In this document: positions 40,539-49,597 of the stretch, in pieces | Position numbering within the stretch: position 1 is the stretch's first letter | Layout: the number at the start of each line of letters is the position of its first letter | Assembly: GCF_023913775.1 (NCBI RefSeq) | Contig: NZ_JAMXAX010000010.1 | Span: forward strand, 1-64,000 | Direction: 5' to 3' | DNA length: 64,000 nt | DNA from: Acidovorax facilis | GTDB taxonomy: Bacteria; Pseudomonadota; Gammaproteobacteria; Burkholderiales; Burkholderiaceae_C | Position numbers and translations under genes: made by a program | Notes under the pieces: model-generated | The model's input: only the letters and a program-made list of their open reading frames with translations | Database searches by the model: none | What the model was told of the DNA's origin: nothing

Positions 40539-40793
40539 GGCGTGGGGCGGGTGGGCGTTGGCATTCGGTATCAGAGCAGAGCCTGGACAAAGGTACCTGC
40601 GTTATGGGTATGTGCCATGGCAGCCGCACCAAGGATTCGGGCAAAGCGCAGGATAGCGGCAATCTGCCATCCGTTGGAGCAAGCGGCGGCACAACAACTG
40701 GTTACCAATCAGTTATTTGGTAGAAAGTGCCGTCAGCGCAACACCCTCATGCGTCGACAGCTATGAATTGATGAGCGGTTTTCATAACCCAGG

Positions 40794-42251
40794 TCAAGAG
40801 ACTGTCTGCCCCGGGCGGCCCGCCACCGGGTACGGCGCAAAGCGGCTTCGATTCTCGTTCACATCCAGCGCGCGCCCTATGGGGGGAAACGCCCGCTGCG
40901 GGCAGCCGTCGCGCTCACACACCTTGCAGCCCATGCCAATCGGCACTGCCGCATCCGGGTCGGCCAGATCCAGCCCGCGCGAATACACCAGCTGCGGTGC
41001 GTGGCGGATGTCGCAGCCCAACGCCACGGAGAACTCCTTGCCGGGCACGCCCCACCCTCCCCCGCTGCGCGCTACGGTGCGCGCCACCCACAGGTAGGCG
41101 CGGCCGTCAGGCATGCGCGCCACCTGTGGCACGGTGCGGCCGGGCTGGGCAAAGGCCTCGTACACATTCCACAGCGGGCAGGTGCCGCCGATCTTGCTGA
41201 AGTGAAAGTGTGTGGCCGACTGCCGCTTGCTGATGTTGCCCGCCCGGTCCACCCGGATGAAGAAGAACGGTACGCCCCGCGCGCTGGGCCGCTGCAAGGT
41301 GGACAGGCGATGGCACACGGTCTCGAAGCCGACACCAAACTGCTGGCCCAGTCGGTCGATGTCGTAGCGCGCCGCTTCGGCCGCCTGCATAAAGGCCGTG
41401 TAGGGCAGCACCAGCGCCCCCGCAAAGTAGTTGGCCAGACCGATGCGCGCCAGCGCCCGGGCCTGGTCGCTGGACAGCCCGGCGCTGTCGGCCAAGCGCT
41501 GCAGCTCCGCGCCCTGCTCCAGAAACGCCAGCTGCGTCGCCATCTGAAACGCGCGCTGCCCGCGCTCCAGCCCCGCCGCCAGCTGCAGCAGCCCGGCCTC
41601 GGCCTGGAACACGCGCTGCGCCTGGCCAGGCAGGTCGGCCACATCCACCACGCGCACCCCGTGGGCCACGAGCAGGCGTTGGGCCAGCGCCTCATCGGCC
41701 CGGCCGGGCAGCAGGCCCCAGTCGGCGGCACATCGCTCGGCCGCGTCGTCCAGCTCGGCAATGTGGTTCTGGCGCGCAAAGAAGAAGTCGCGTACTTCTT
41801 CATAGGCCATGGGTGGGTGCGGGGCCAACACGCCCTCGCCGCTGCGGTCATTGCCCAGGGCCGCCAGCCGCTCCAGGGCCTGCCGGTGCCGCTGGTGGAG
41901 CGCCAGTAGTGTGCGCGCGACGGCAGGCATACCTGCGGCCAGCTCGCGGATCTCGGCCAGCGAGACGGCATCGCCCGCGCCCTCCCAGCCCACACCCGCA
42001 GGCAGGTCAGCCAGCACCTCTCGAAGGCCGGTGATCAGACGCGCCTCGTCGTCGTCAGAAAACCGCTGCACATCCACACCGAACACGGCGTTGATCTTGA
42101 GCAGAACGGGCACCGTGAGCGGGCGCTGGTTCTGCTCCAGCTGGTTGAGGTAGCTGGCCGACAGGTCCAGCGCCCGGGCCAGCGCCACCTGGGTCATGCC
42201 GCGCTCTTCGCGCAGGCGGCGCAAGCGCACACCCATGAAGGTTTTTTTCAT
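40794..42251 (-). CDS. ScfR-type XRE regulator of short-chain acyl-CoA metabolism (PrpR/RamB-like)
   Basis: 485 residues. An N-terminal HTH_XRE (RLRRLREERGMTQVALARAL, then SASYLNQLEQNQRPLT), a middle ImmA/IrrE-like region (VRVVDVADLPG onwards; LAFLEQGAELQRLADS) and a C-terminal domain with conserved Cys (GCDIRHAPQLVYSRGLDL, then GMGCKVCERDGCPQRAFPPI). This is the architecture of RamB/PrpR, activators or repressors of propionate and acetate genes that sense acyl-CoA. It is divergent from the thioesterase-prpC operon, whose control region holds matching half-sites. ATG 42251 chosen; the upstream frame is AT-rich promoter. Confidence 0.88.
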   Translation of the reverse strand: MKKTFMGVRLRRLREERGMTQVALARALDLSASYLNQLEQNQRPLTVPVLLKINAVFGVDVQRFSDDDEARLITGLREVLADLPAGVGWEGAGDAVSLAEIRELAAGMPAVARTLLALHQRHRQALERLAALGNDRSGEGVLAPHPPMAYEEVRDFFFARQNHIAELDDAAERCAADWGLLPGRADEALAQRLLVAHGVRVVDVADLPGQAQRVFQAEAGLLQLAAGLERGQRAFQMATQLAFLEQGAELQRLADSAGLSSDQARALARIGLANYFAGALVLPYTAFMQAAEAARYDIDRLGQQFGVGFETVCHRLSTLQRPSARGVPFFFIRVDRAGNISKRQSATHFHFSKIGGTCPLWNVYEAFAQPGRTVPQVARMPDGRAYLWVARTVARSGGGWGVPGKEFSVALGCDIRHAPQLVYSRGLDLADPDAAVPIGMGCKVCERDGCPQRAFPPIGRALDVNENRSRFAPYPVAGRPGQTVS

Positions 42252-42290
42252 TCCATCTTTCTCAGTGGTGCTTCGCAGCACCTTCACCAT

Positions 42291-42384
42291 CATTCGCAAT
42301 ATTTGCAAATTGACGGTTTTTTATTCGCAATCATTCGCCAATTCAGGACTTACAGAGGGATGTCATTGTGCGTAAATTGCGAAG
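42291..42384. promoter_or_regulatory. Cluster of TTTGC/GCAAA-type operator half-sites
   Basis: In the divergent region before the thioesterase-prpC operon: CATTCGCAAT (42291-42300), the perfect palindrome ATTTGCAAAT (42301-42310), TTATTCGCAATC (42321-42332), CATTCGCCAATT (from 42332), and AAATTGCGAAGC (42374 on). ScfR-family regulators such as RamB and PrpR are known to bind TTTGCAAA-like sites, so this is likely the autoregulatory and operon control region. Confidence 0.6.
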
Positions 42385-42385
42385 C

Positions 42386-42781
42386 ATGACAACCCCCACT
42401 GGCACCGTCGAGCTGACGGAAATCGTGTTCCCCGCCGAAGCCAACCACTACGGCACGCTGTTTGGCGGCAACGCCCTGCAGCTCATGGCCAAGGCGGCGT
42501 TTCTGGCAGCGCGCGGCGCAGCACAGCGCGATGTGGTGATGGCGGGCGTGACCGACGTGCGTTTTCTGGCCCCCGTGCCCGTGGGCCATGTGCTCACGCT
42601 GCGCGCCTGGGTCAGCCGCATCGGGCGCAGCTCGCTCACCGTGTGCGTGAACGGTCTGGCCGCCACGCTGGGCTCGCCCCAGGACGAAGTGCTGAAGGGG
42701 ATTTTTGAAATGGTGGCGGTGGATGGCAAAGGCCGCCCCGTTGCCATCACCAACACATATGTAAACCAGGAGACCGCATGA
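42386..42781 (+). CDS. Acyl-CoA thioesterase (YciA-like hotdog protein)
   Basis: 131 residues of the hotdog thioesterase fold: [20 protein letters not shown], then [15 protein letters not shown] is the catalytic helix region, and [20 protein letters not shown] a typical strand. It hydrolyses acyl-CoA to the free acid and CoA, here possibly propionyl- or methylcitrate-pathway CoA esters. First gene of the prp operon; its stop overlaps the prpC start (ATGA). An in-frame GTG at 42368 is possible, but it falls among the operator half-sites. Confidence 0.85.
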   Translation: MTTPTGTVELTEIVFPAEANHYGTLFGGNALQLMAKAAFLAARGAAQRDVVMAGVTDVRFLAPVPVGHVLTLRAWVSRIGRSSLTVCVNGLAATLGSPQDEVLKGIFEMVAVDGKGRPVAITNTYVNQETA

Positions 42782-43935
42782 CTACCACCGTTGAAACCCC
42801 GGGCTTCAAGCCCAAGAAGTCCGTCGCGCTCTCAGGCGTGACGGCGGGCAACACCGCCCTGTGCACCGTAGGCCGCACGGGCAACGACCTGCACTACCGG
42901 GGCTACGACATCCTCGACATTGCCGAGGTCTGCGAATTCGAAGAAATCGCCCACCTGCTGGTGCATGGCAAGCTGCCCACGCGCGCCGAACTGCGCGCCT
43001 ACAAGGCCAAGCTCAAGGCGCTGCGCGGCCTGCCGATGAGTGTGAAGCAGGCGCTGGAGCAACTGCCCGCCGCCAGCCACCCCATGGACGTGATGCGCAC
43101 GGGCGTCTCGGCCCTGGGCTGTGCGCTGCCTGAAAAGGACGACCACAACCTGCCCGGAGCGCGCGACATTGCCGACCGGTTGATGGCGTCGCTGGGCTCC
43201 ATGCTGCTCTATTGGCACCACTGGGCCAGCTCGGGCCGTCGCATCGAGGTGGAGACCGATGACGACTCCATCGGTGCGCACTTCTTGCACCTGCTGCACG
43301 GCTCCAAGCCCAGCGCGGCGTGGGAGCGTGCGATGCACACCTCGCTGAACCTGTACGCCGAGCACGAGTTCAACGCCAGCACCTTCACCGCCCGCGTGGT
43401 GGCGGGCACGGGCAGCGACATGTATTCGGCCATCACCGGCGCCATCGGTGCGCTGCGGGGCCCCAAGCATGGCGGCGCGAACGAGGTGGCTTTCGAGATC
43501 CAGAAGCGCTACGACAGCCCGGACGAAGCCGAGGCCGACATCCGCCGCCGCGTGGAGGCCAAGGAGGTGGTCATTGGCTTCGGCCACCCGGTCTACACCG
43601 TGAGCGACCCGCGCAATGTGGTCATCAAAGGCGTTGCGCACAACTTGTCGCAAGAGGCTGGCAGCACCAAGATGTATGACATTGCCGAGCGGCTGGAGAC
43701 CGTGATGTGGGAGGTGAAAAAGATGTTCCCCAACCTCGACTGGTTCAGCGCCGTGAGCTACCACATGATGGGTGTGCCCACCGCCATGTTCACGCCGCTG
43801 TTCGTCATTGCGCGCACCAGCGGCTGGGCGGCGCACATCATCGAGCAACGCATAGACAACAAGATCATCCGCCCCAGCGCGAACTACACCGGGCCCGAAG
43901 ACCTGGCGTTTGTCCCGATCCAGGACCGCAAATAA
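42778..43935 (+). CDS. prpC: 2-methylcitrate synthase PrpC
   Basis: Condenses propionyl-CoA with oxaloacetate. 385 residues of the citrate synthase family, with the short form typical of Prp[21 protein letters not shown] and [13 protein letters not shown] are characteristic. Catalytic motifs are [20 protein letters not shown] (His), GPKHGGANE (His) and the [14 protein letters not shown] region. It overlaps the thioesterase gene by ATGA and is followed after 28 nt by acnD. Confidence 0.95.
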   Translation: MTTTVETPGFKPKKSVALSGVTAGNTALCTVGRTGNDLHYRGYDILDIAEVCEFEEIAHLLVHGKLPTRAELRAYKAKLKALRGLPMSVKQALEQLPAASHPMDVMRTGVSALGCALPEKDDHNLPGARDIADRLMASLGSMLLYWHHWASSGRRIEVETDDDSIGAHFLHLLHGSKPSAAWERAMHTSLNLYAEHEFNASTFTARVVAGTGSDMYSAITGAIGALRGPKHGGANEVAFEIQKRYDSPDEAEADIRRRVEAKEVVIGFGHPVYTVSDPRNVVIKGVAHNLSQEAGSTKMYDIAERLETVMWEVKKMFPNLDWFSAVSYHMMGVPTAMFTPLFVIARTSGWAAHIIEQRIDNKIIRPSANYTGPEDLAFVPIQDRK

Positions 43936-43963
43936 AAATCAAGACGACCCAGTACCCAGCCCC

Positions 43964-46639
43964 ATGGCCATGAACACCCTGTACCGCAAGCAACTGCCCG
44001 GCACGCAGCTGGACTACTTCGACGCCAGCGAGGCCGTCAATGCCCTGCAACCCGCCGCCTGGGCCACCCTGCCCTACACCGCCCGCGTGTTTGCCGAAAA
44101 CATCGTGCGCCGCGCCGATCCGGCCACCGTCAACGACTGCCTGCGCCAGCTCGTCGAGCGGCGCAGCGACCGCGACTTCCCCTGGTACCCGGCACGCGTG
44201 GTGTGCCACGACATCCTGGGTCAGACGGCCCTGGTGGACCTGGCGGGCCTGCGCGATGCGATTGCCAAGGAGGGTGGCGACCCGGCCCAGGTGAACCCCG
44301 TGGTGCCAGTGCAGCTCATCGTGGACCACTCGCTGGCCGTGGAATGTGGTGGGTTCGACCCCGATGCGTTTGCCAAGAACCGCGCCATCGAAGACCGCCG
44401 CAACGAAGACCGCTTTCACTTCATCGAGTGGACGAAAAAAGCCTTTGCCAATGTGGATGTGATCCCGGCGGGGAACGGGATCATGCACCAGATCAATCTG
44501 GAAAAAATGTCGCCCGTGGTCCATGCCGACCGGGGCGTGGCCTACCCCGACACCTGCGTGGGCACCGACAGCCACACACCGCATGTGGACGCCCTGGGCG
44601 TGATCGCCATCGGCGTGGGCGGCCTGGAGGCCGAGAACGTGATGCTGGGCCGCGCATCGATGATGCGGCTGCCCGAGATCGTGGGCGTGCAGCTGACCGG
44701 CCAGCGCCAGGACGGCATCACCGCCACCGATGTGGTGCTGGCGCTCACCGAGTTTTTGCGCAAGGCCAAGGTGGTGGGTGCCTACCTGGAGTTCTTTGGT
44801 GAAGGCGCAGCCAAGCTCACGATTGGCGACCGCGCCACCATCTCGAACATGGCGCCCGAATACGGCGCCACGGCGGCCTTGTTCAGCATCGACGAACAGA
44901 CGCTGGAGTACCTGACGCTGACCGGCCGCGAGGCGGCACAAGTGAAGCTGATCGAGACCTATGCCAAGGCAGCGGGATTGTGGTCCGACACCCTCAAAGA
45001 CGCGGTGTACGCGCGCAACCTGGTGTTCGATCTATCGAGCGTGGTGCGCAACCTGGCCGGCCCCTCCAATCCGCATGCGCGCGTTGCCACGTCCGACCTG
45101 GCGGCCCAAGGCATCGCGGGCCCCTGGGCCATGCCCGCACCACAGGACGGCACGATGCCCGATGGCGCCGTGGTCATTGCCGCCATCACCAGCTGCACCA
45201 ACACCTCCAACCCGCGCAACGTGATCGCCGCAGCGCTGCTGGCGCGCAACGCCAACCGGCTGGGCCTCACGCGCAAGCCCTGGGTCAAGACCTCGCTGGC
45301 GCCCGGCTCCAAGGCGGTGGAGCTGTATTTGAAGGAAGCGGGTTTGCTGGCCGACCTGGAAAAGCTGGGCTTTGGCATCGTGGCCTTTGCCTGCACCACG
45401 TGCAACGGGATGAGTGGCGCGCTGGACCCTGCCATCCAGCAGGAGATCATCGACCGCGACCTGTACGCGACCGCAGTGCTCTCGGGCAACCGCAATTTCG
45501 ACGGGCGCATCCACCCCTATGCCAAGCAGGCGTTTCTGGCCTCGCCCCCGCTGGTGGTGGCCTATGCCATTGCAGGCACGGTGCGTTTTGACATCGAGAA
45601 GGACGTGCTGGCCGTGGTGGACGGCCAGGCGATTCGCTTGAAAGATCTGTGGCCCAGCGATGAAGAAATCGACGCCGTGGTGAAAACTGCCGTGAAGCCC
45701 GCGCAATACCGCGCCGTGTACGAACCCATGTTCGCCATCCGACACGACGATGGCCAGCGCGTCTCGCCGCAGTACGGCTGGCGAACGCAGTCCACCTACA
45801 TCCGCCGCCCGCCCTACTGGGACACTGAGGGCATCGGCGCACTCGCCGCGACACCGCGCACCCTGCAGGGCATGCGCCCGCTGGCCATCCTGCCCGACAA
45901 CATCACCACCGACCACCTGTCGCCATCCAACGCCATCCTGCCGGACAGTGCAGCGGGCGAGTACCTGGCGCGCATGGGCGTGCCCGAAGAGGACTTCAAC
46001 TCCTACGCCACGCACCGGGGCGACCACCTCACGGCCATGCGCGCCACGTTTGCCAACCCGCAGCTCGTCAACGAGATGGCCGTAGTGAATGGCAAAGTGA
46101 AAAAAGGATCACTCGCCCGCGTGGAGCCCGAAGGCCAGGTCATGCGCATGTGGGAGGCCATGGAAACGTACCTTAACCGCCGCCAGCCGCTCATCATCAT
46201 TGCCGGTGCCGACTACGGCCAGGGGTCCAGCCGCGACTGGGCCGCCAAGGGCGTGCGGCTTGCGGGAGTGGAGGTGGTGGTGGTCGAGGGCTTCGAGCGC
46301 ATCCACCGCACCAACCTGATTGGCATGGGGGTGTTGCCGCTGGAGTTTGAGGCGGGGGTCAACCGAACCACGCTGGGGCTGGATGGGACGGAGACCTACG
46401 ACGTGGAAGGCCACCGCGCGCCAGGCGCCTGTCTAACGCTGGTCATCCGCCGTCAAAATGGGGGATGCGCCAAAGTACCTGTGACTTGCCGCCTGGATAC
46501 GGCCGAAGAGGTTTCCATCTACGAAGCCGGTGGCGTCCTGCAGCGCTTTGCGCAGGACTTCCTGGCCGCCAGCCATGCGGAGCGAGGCACAGGCCATGAA
46601 AGGCCCCCGATTGATCTTCGTGGCCAAGCCACCGCCTGA
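43964..46639 (+). CDS. acnD: Fe-S 2-methylcitrate dehydratase AcnD
   Basis: Aconitase-family enzyme that dehydrates 2-methylcitrate, working with PrpF to yield 2-methylaconitate. 891 residues (ATG 43964; 43970 is equally possible). The [4Fe-4S] Cys are in AAITSCTNTSNP and FACTTCNGMSG. GAGDYGQGSSRDW-type residues (ADYGQGSSRDWAAKG) mark the swivelling domain. The C-terminus carries about 20 extra residues beyond the usual LQRFAQDFL, overlapping the next gene by 44 nt. The prpC-acnD-prpF order distinguishes it from a standard aconitase. Confidence 0.93.
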   Translation: MAMNTLYRKQLPGTQLDYFDASEAVNALQPAAWATLPYTARVFAENIVRRADPATVNDCLRQLVERRSDRDFPWYPARVVCHDILGQTALVDLAGLRDAIAKEGGDPAQVNPVVPVQLIVDHSLAVECGGFDPDAFAKNRAIEDRRNEDRFHFIEWTKKAFANVDVIPAGNGIMHQINLEKMSPVVHADRGVAYPDTCVGTDSHTPHVDALGVIAIGVGGLEAENVMLGRASMMRLPEIVGVQLTGQRQDGITATDVVLALTEFLRKAKVVGAYLEFFGEGAAKLTIGDRATISNMAPEYGATAALFSIDEQTLEYLTLTGREAAQVKLIETYAKAAGLWSDTLKDAVYARNLVFDLSSVVRNLAGPSNPHARVATSDLAAQGIAGPWAMPAPQDGTMPDGAVVIAAITSCTNTSNPRNVIAAALLARNANRLGLTRKPWVKTSLAPGSKAVELYLKEAGLLADLEKLGFGIVAFACTTCNGMSGALDPAIQQEIIDRDLYATAVLSGNRNFDGRIHPYAKQAFLASPPLVVAYAIAGTVRFDIEKDVLAVVDGQAIRLKDLWPSDEEIDAVVKTAVKPAQYRAVYEPMFAIRHDDGQRVSPQYGWRTQSTYIRRPPYWDTEGIGALAATPRTLQGMRPLAILPDNITTDHLSPSNAILPDSAAGEYLARMGVPEEDFNSYATHRGDHLTAMRATFANPQLVNEMAVVNGKVKKGSLARVEPEGQVMRMWEAMETYLNRRQPLIIIAGADYGQGSSRDWAAKGVRLAGVEVVVVEGFERIHRTNLIGMGVLPLEFEAGVNRTTLGLDGTETYDVEGHRAPGACLTLVIRRQNGGCAKVPVTCRLDTAEEVSIYEAGGVLQRFAQDFLAASHAERGTGHERPPIDLRGQATA

Positions 46640-47168
46640 AGTGGCCGCAGCGATGTGGAAGACCGTTGCACGCAATGGGCTGGACAGCAGCACCCTGTCC
46701 CCCCAGGACAACTGGCACCAGACCCTGTCAGACCGCTATGGGGACACCCCGGAGGTGCGCCAGAAAATGCTGCGCGCGGGCGCACGCGTGAGGGCGCAGG
46801 CCTGCACGCTGGTGCTCAACCGGATCCGCGACGGGGTGCACAAGGGACAGGGCAAAAACACAATCCACTGGTCCTTTAGGGCTCGTGGAAGGCCGCACTG
46901 CTTCGATGCTTTGCTTGTTGCCGTCCGACAAGCGTTGTACGAAGAAGGACTGGCAACGGAAACGGGCCACACACCACACAGCACGATCAGCTACTGGGCG
47001 CCAACCCGCCTGGGCCCCACCCGGATGGACCCGATTGCCTGGACCCTCGATGAACTTCTGCTGGTCGTGGGCGGCAACGGCAAAACCTACAGCTACGAAA
47101 CCATTGGCAGTTGGCCATTGCAGCCCGCACCGCCAGATCCCACCAACACACAACTGCGGCTGTTTTGA
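46596..47168 (+). CDS. 2H phosphoesterase-like protein (2'-5' RNA ligase family)
   Basis: 190 residues. RLIFVAKPPPEVAAAMWKTV opens the fold. The two H-x-[ST]-hydrophobic motifs of the 2H superfamily are present: NWHQTLSDRY (about 40-50) and TPHSTISYWAP (about 128-138). The family cuts cyclic phosphates in RNA or nucleotides. It starts 44 nt inside acnD and ends 51 nt before prpF, so it is part of the propionate operon although no link with that pathway is known. The start could be further upstream in the same frame; ATG 46596 gives the family N-terminus. Confidence 0.75.
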   Translation: MKGPRLIFVAKPPPEVAAAMWKTVARNGLDSSTLSPQDNWHQTLSDRYGDTPEVRQKMLRAGARVRAQACTLVLNRIRDGVHKGQGKNTIHWSFRARGRPHCFDALLVAVRQALYEEGLATETGHTPHSTISYWAPTRLGPTRMDPIAWTLDELLLVVGGNGKTYSYETIGSWPLQPAPPDPTNTQLRLF

Positions 47169-47219
47169 ACCGCCGTCAACCACCATCCGGCTGCACCGGC
47201 CTGCTCCTTCTTTCCCCCA

Positions 47220-48494
47220 ATGTTTCCATCTCCTCAAATTCGAGTCCCGGCCACCTACCTGCGTGGCGGCACCAGCAAAGGCGTGTTCTTCCGACTGCAG
47301 GACTTGCCCGCCGCCGCCCAACAACCCGGCCCAGCCCGCGACGCCCTGCTGCTGCGCGTGCTGGGCAGCCCCGACCCGTATGGCAAGCAGATCGACGGCA
47401 TGGGCAATGCCTCGTCCAGCACCAGCAAGGCGGTGATCCTCTCCCGCAGCACGAGGGCAGGGCATGACGTGGACTACCTGTTCGGCCAGGTGTCCATCGA
47501 CCAGCCGTTCGTGGACTGGAGCGGCAACTGCGGCAACCTGTCGGCCGCTGTGGGGCCGTGCGCCATCCACATGGGGCTGATCGATGCGGCGCGTATTCCG
47601 CAGGACGGCACCATCCCCATCCGCATCTGGCAGGCCAACATCGGCAAAACCATCGTGGCGCATGTGCCCATCAGCAACGGTCAGGTGCAGGAGACGGGCG
47701 ACTTCGAGCTGGACGGCGTGACCTTTGCAGCCGCCGAGGTGGCGCTGGAGTTCATGGACCCGGCGGAGGATGGCGATGACGGGGGAGTCATCTCGACAGC
47801 GCCGGGCCGCCCCAAGCTGGCGAGGGCCCCCTCGCGGGGCAGCGAACCACACGCAGTGGGGAGCGTGGGGGCGTTATTCCCGACGGGCAACGTGGTGGAC
47901 ACCTTGGAGGTGCCCGGGGTCGGCAGCTTCGCCGCCACGCTGATCAACGCGGGCATCCCCACCATCTTTCTCAATGCGCAAGAGCTGGGTTACACCGGCA
48001 CCGAGCTGCAGCGGGCTATCAACGGCGATGCAGCGGCACTGGCGCGCTTCGAGACGATCCGTGCATACGGCGCCCTGCGCATGGGCCTGATCCAGCACGT
48101 GAGCGAGGCCGCCACGCGCCAGCACACGCCCAAGATCGCGTTTGTCGCGCCGCCTGCGAGCTACACCGCATCCAGCGGCAAAGCCATTGACGCCAAAGAC
48201 ATCGACCTGCTGGTGCGCGCTCTCTCCATGGGCCAGCTGCACCACGCCATGATGGGCACGGCAGCGGTGGCCATTGGCACGGCGGCAGCCATCCCCGGCA
48301 CGCTGGTCAACCTGGCAGCGGGTGGTGGTGTGCGCAGCAGCGTGCGGTTTGGCCACCCCTCGGGCACCTTGCGCGTGGGGGCCGAGGCCCGGCAGAACGA
48401 CGCCGGCGATTGGCAAGTCACCAAAGCTCTCATGAGCCGCAGCGCCCGCATCCTCATGGAAGGCTGGGTGCGGGTTCCCATCAGCAGTTTTTAA
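47220..48494 (+). CDS. prpF: 2-methylaconitate cis-trans isomerase PrpF
   Basis: 424 residues of the diaminopimelate-epimerase-like fold. Motifs are RVPATYLRGGTSKGVFFRL, GNASSSTSKAVILS, DWSGNCGNLSAAVGPCAIH with the catalytic Cys, and IGTAAAIPGTLVNLAAG. Together with AcnD it processes 2-methylcitrate to 2-methylisocitrate. The family length is about 395. About 27 extra residues lie between EFMDPAEDGDDGG and LFPTGN, encoded by 47787-47873, and look like an in-frame repeat insertion. A short Arg-rich loop here might be tolerated on the surface. Confidence 0.93.
   Translation: MFPSPQIRVPATYLRGGTSKGVFFRLQDLPAAAQQPGPARDALLLRVLGSPDPYGKQIDGMGNASSSTSKAVILSRSTRAGHDVDYLFGQVSIDQPFVDWSGNCGNLSAAVGPCAIHMGLIDAARIPQDGTIPIRIWQANIGKTIVAHVPISNGQVQETGDFELDGVTFAAAEVALEFMDPAEDGDDGGVISTAPGRPKLARAPSRGSEPHAVGSVGALFPTGNVVDTLEVPGVGSFAATLINAGIPTIFLNAQELGYTGTELQRAINGDAAALARFETIRAYGALRMGLIQHVSEAATRQHTPKIAFVAPPASYTASSGKAIDAKDIDLLVRALSMGQLHHAMMGTAAVAIGTAAAIPGTLVNLAAGGGVRSSVRFGHPSGTLRVGAEARQNDAGDWQVTKALMSRSARILMEGWVRVPISSF
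47787..47873 (+). repeat. Repeat-like insertion translated inside prpF
   Basis: The segment with GCCGCCCCAAGCTGGCG and CCCCCTCGCGGGGCAGCGAA encodes ISTAPGRPKLARAPSRG and following residues, which have no place in PrpF as I know it. Its GC-rich palindromic style resembles intergenic repeats of Comamonadaceae. The insertion length is near 81 nt, keeping the frame. Confidence 0.6.
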
Positions 48495-48556
48495 GCCATT
48501 TTTGCCTCTATCGCTTACCCATAAAGCGCAAGAAGCTACTAAAAATATAGCGTTTT
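48494..48556 (+). repeat. 45-50 nt interspersed repeat between prpF and the lyase gene
   Basis: GCCTCTATCGCTTACCCATA, then AAGCGCAAGAAGCTACTAAA and AATATAGCG. The frame H-K-A-Q-E-A-T-K is open and in phase with the following gene, but upstream of its likely ATG. Confidence 0.75.
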
Positions 48557-48567
48557 ATCCAATATCC

Positions 48568-49431
48568 ATGAACACCAAACAACAACTCAAAGCCCTGGCC
48601 CACGCCCGCCGTGGCGTCATCGTGCCTGGCGCCTTCAACGCCCTCTCCGCCCGCGTGGTGGCCGACCTGGGGTTTGAAGCCATTTACATCACCGGCGCAG
48701 GCGTCACCAACATGTGGTTCGGTTTGCCCGACCAGGCCTTCATGGGGCTGACCGACATTGCCGACCACACGGCCCGCATCCGCGACGCGGTGGAGCACCT
48801 GCCGCTCATCGTCGATGCCGACACCGGTTTTGGCAACGCCCTCAACACCTACCATGCGGTGCGAACACTGGAGCGCGCAGGCGCCGACTGCATCCAGCTC
48901 GAAGACCAGGTCAGCCCCAAACGCTGCGGGCATTTCAGCGGCAAGGAGGTGATCAGCACCGACGAGATGCTGGGCAAGATCAAGGCCGCCGTGGACGCGC
49001 GTCGCGACGCAAACACCCTCATCCTGGCACGCACGGATGCCTGCGCCACCCAGGGCTTTGAAGCGGCAGTGGAGCGCGCCCAGCGTTTTCAGGAGGCGGG
49101 GGCCGACATCCTGTTTGTGGAGGCCGTCACCTCGCTGGACGAGATCCGCGCCCTGCCCCAGCGGCTGGCCGCGCCCCAACTGATGAACATGGTGATCGGC
49201 GGCAAGACGCCCATCACCAACGCTGAAGAACTGGCCGCCCTGGGCTACGGCCTGGTGCTGTACGCCAACGCCGCGCTGCAGGGCGCGGTGGCGGGCATGC
49301 AGAAGGCGCTGACCGTGCTGCGCGACACCCAACGCATTGATGAAGACCCCGCTCTGGTGGCGCCGTTTGCCGAGCGCCAGCGGCTGGTGCAAAAAATGGC
49401 CTGGGATGCGCTGGAAGAAAAGTACACATAA
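48568..49431 (+). CDS. Isocitrate lyase/PEP mutase family lyase (PrpB-like)
   Basis: 287 residues of the ICL/PEPM superfamily TIM barrel: RRGVIVPGAFNALSARVVAD, DADTGFGNALNTY, QLEDQVSPKRCGHFSGKEV and ILARTDACATQGFEAAVERA hold the metal- and substrate-binding residues and the catalytic Cys in KRCGH. Being next to prpF suggests 2-methylisocitrate lyase. However, the C-terminal half (LMNMVIGGKTPITNAEELAA) differs from well-known PrpB, and looks more like the oxaloacetate decarboxylase/dimethylmalate lyase-type branch. Its exact substrate is therefore left open. ATG 48568 chosen by homology. Confidence 0.8.
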   Translation: MNTKQQLKALAHARRGVIVPGAFNALSARVVADLGFEAIYITGAGVTNMWFGLPDQAFMGLTDIADHTARIRDAVEHLPLIVDADTGFGNALNTYHAVRTLERAGADCIQLEDQVSPKRCGHFSGKEVISTDEMLGKIKAAVDARRDANTLILARTDACATQGFEAAVERAQRFQEAGADILFVEAVTSLDEIRALPQRLAAPQLMNMVIGGKTPITNAEELAALGYGLVLYANAALQGAVAGMQKALTVLRDTQRIDEDPALVAPFAERQRLVQKMAWDALEEKYT

Positions 49432-49436
49432 AAAGT

Positions 49437-49488
49437 GCATCCAGCGCTTTAACCACAAGCGCTAACAGCTATTAATTGGATAGCATTC
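49437..49488 (+). repeat. 45-50 nt interspersed repeat, intergenic copy
   Basis: GCATCCAGCGCTTTAACCAC, then AAGCGCTAACAGCTATTAAT and TGGATAGCATTC, a full-length match to the family, just after the lyase gene. Confidence 0.75.
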
Positions 49489-49597
49489 AGCAACCGCCTA
49501 ATGGATATCCCTTGGGTTGCGGGCTGCATCCATGCCGCACAACAAGGGGGCGCACGGCACAATGGGTCTTCTTGGCACCTTGTGCGCGCTTCCCTTC

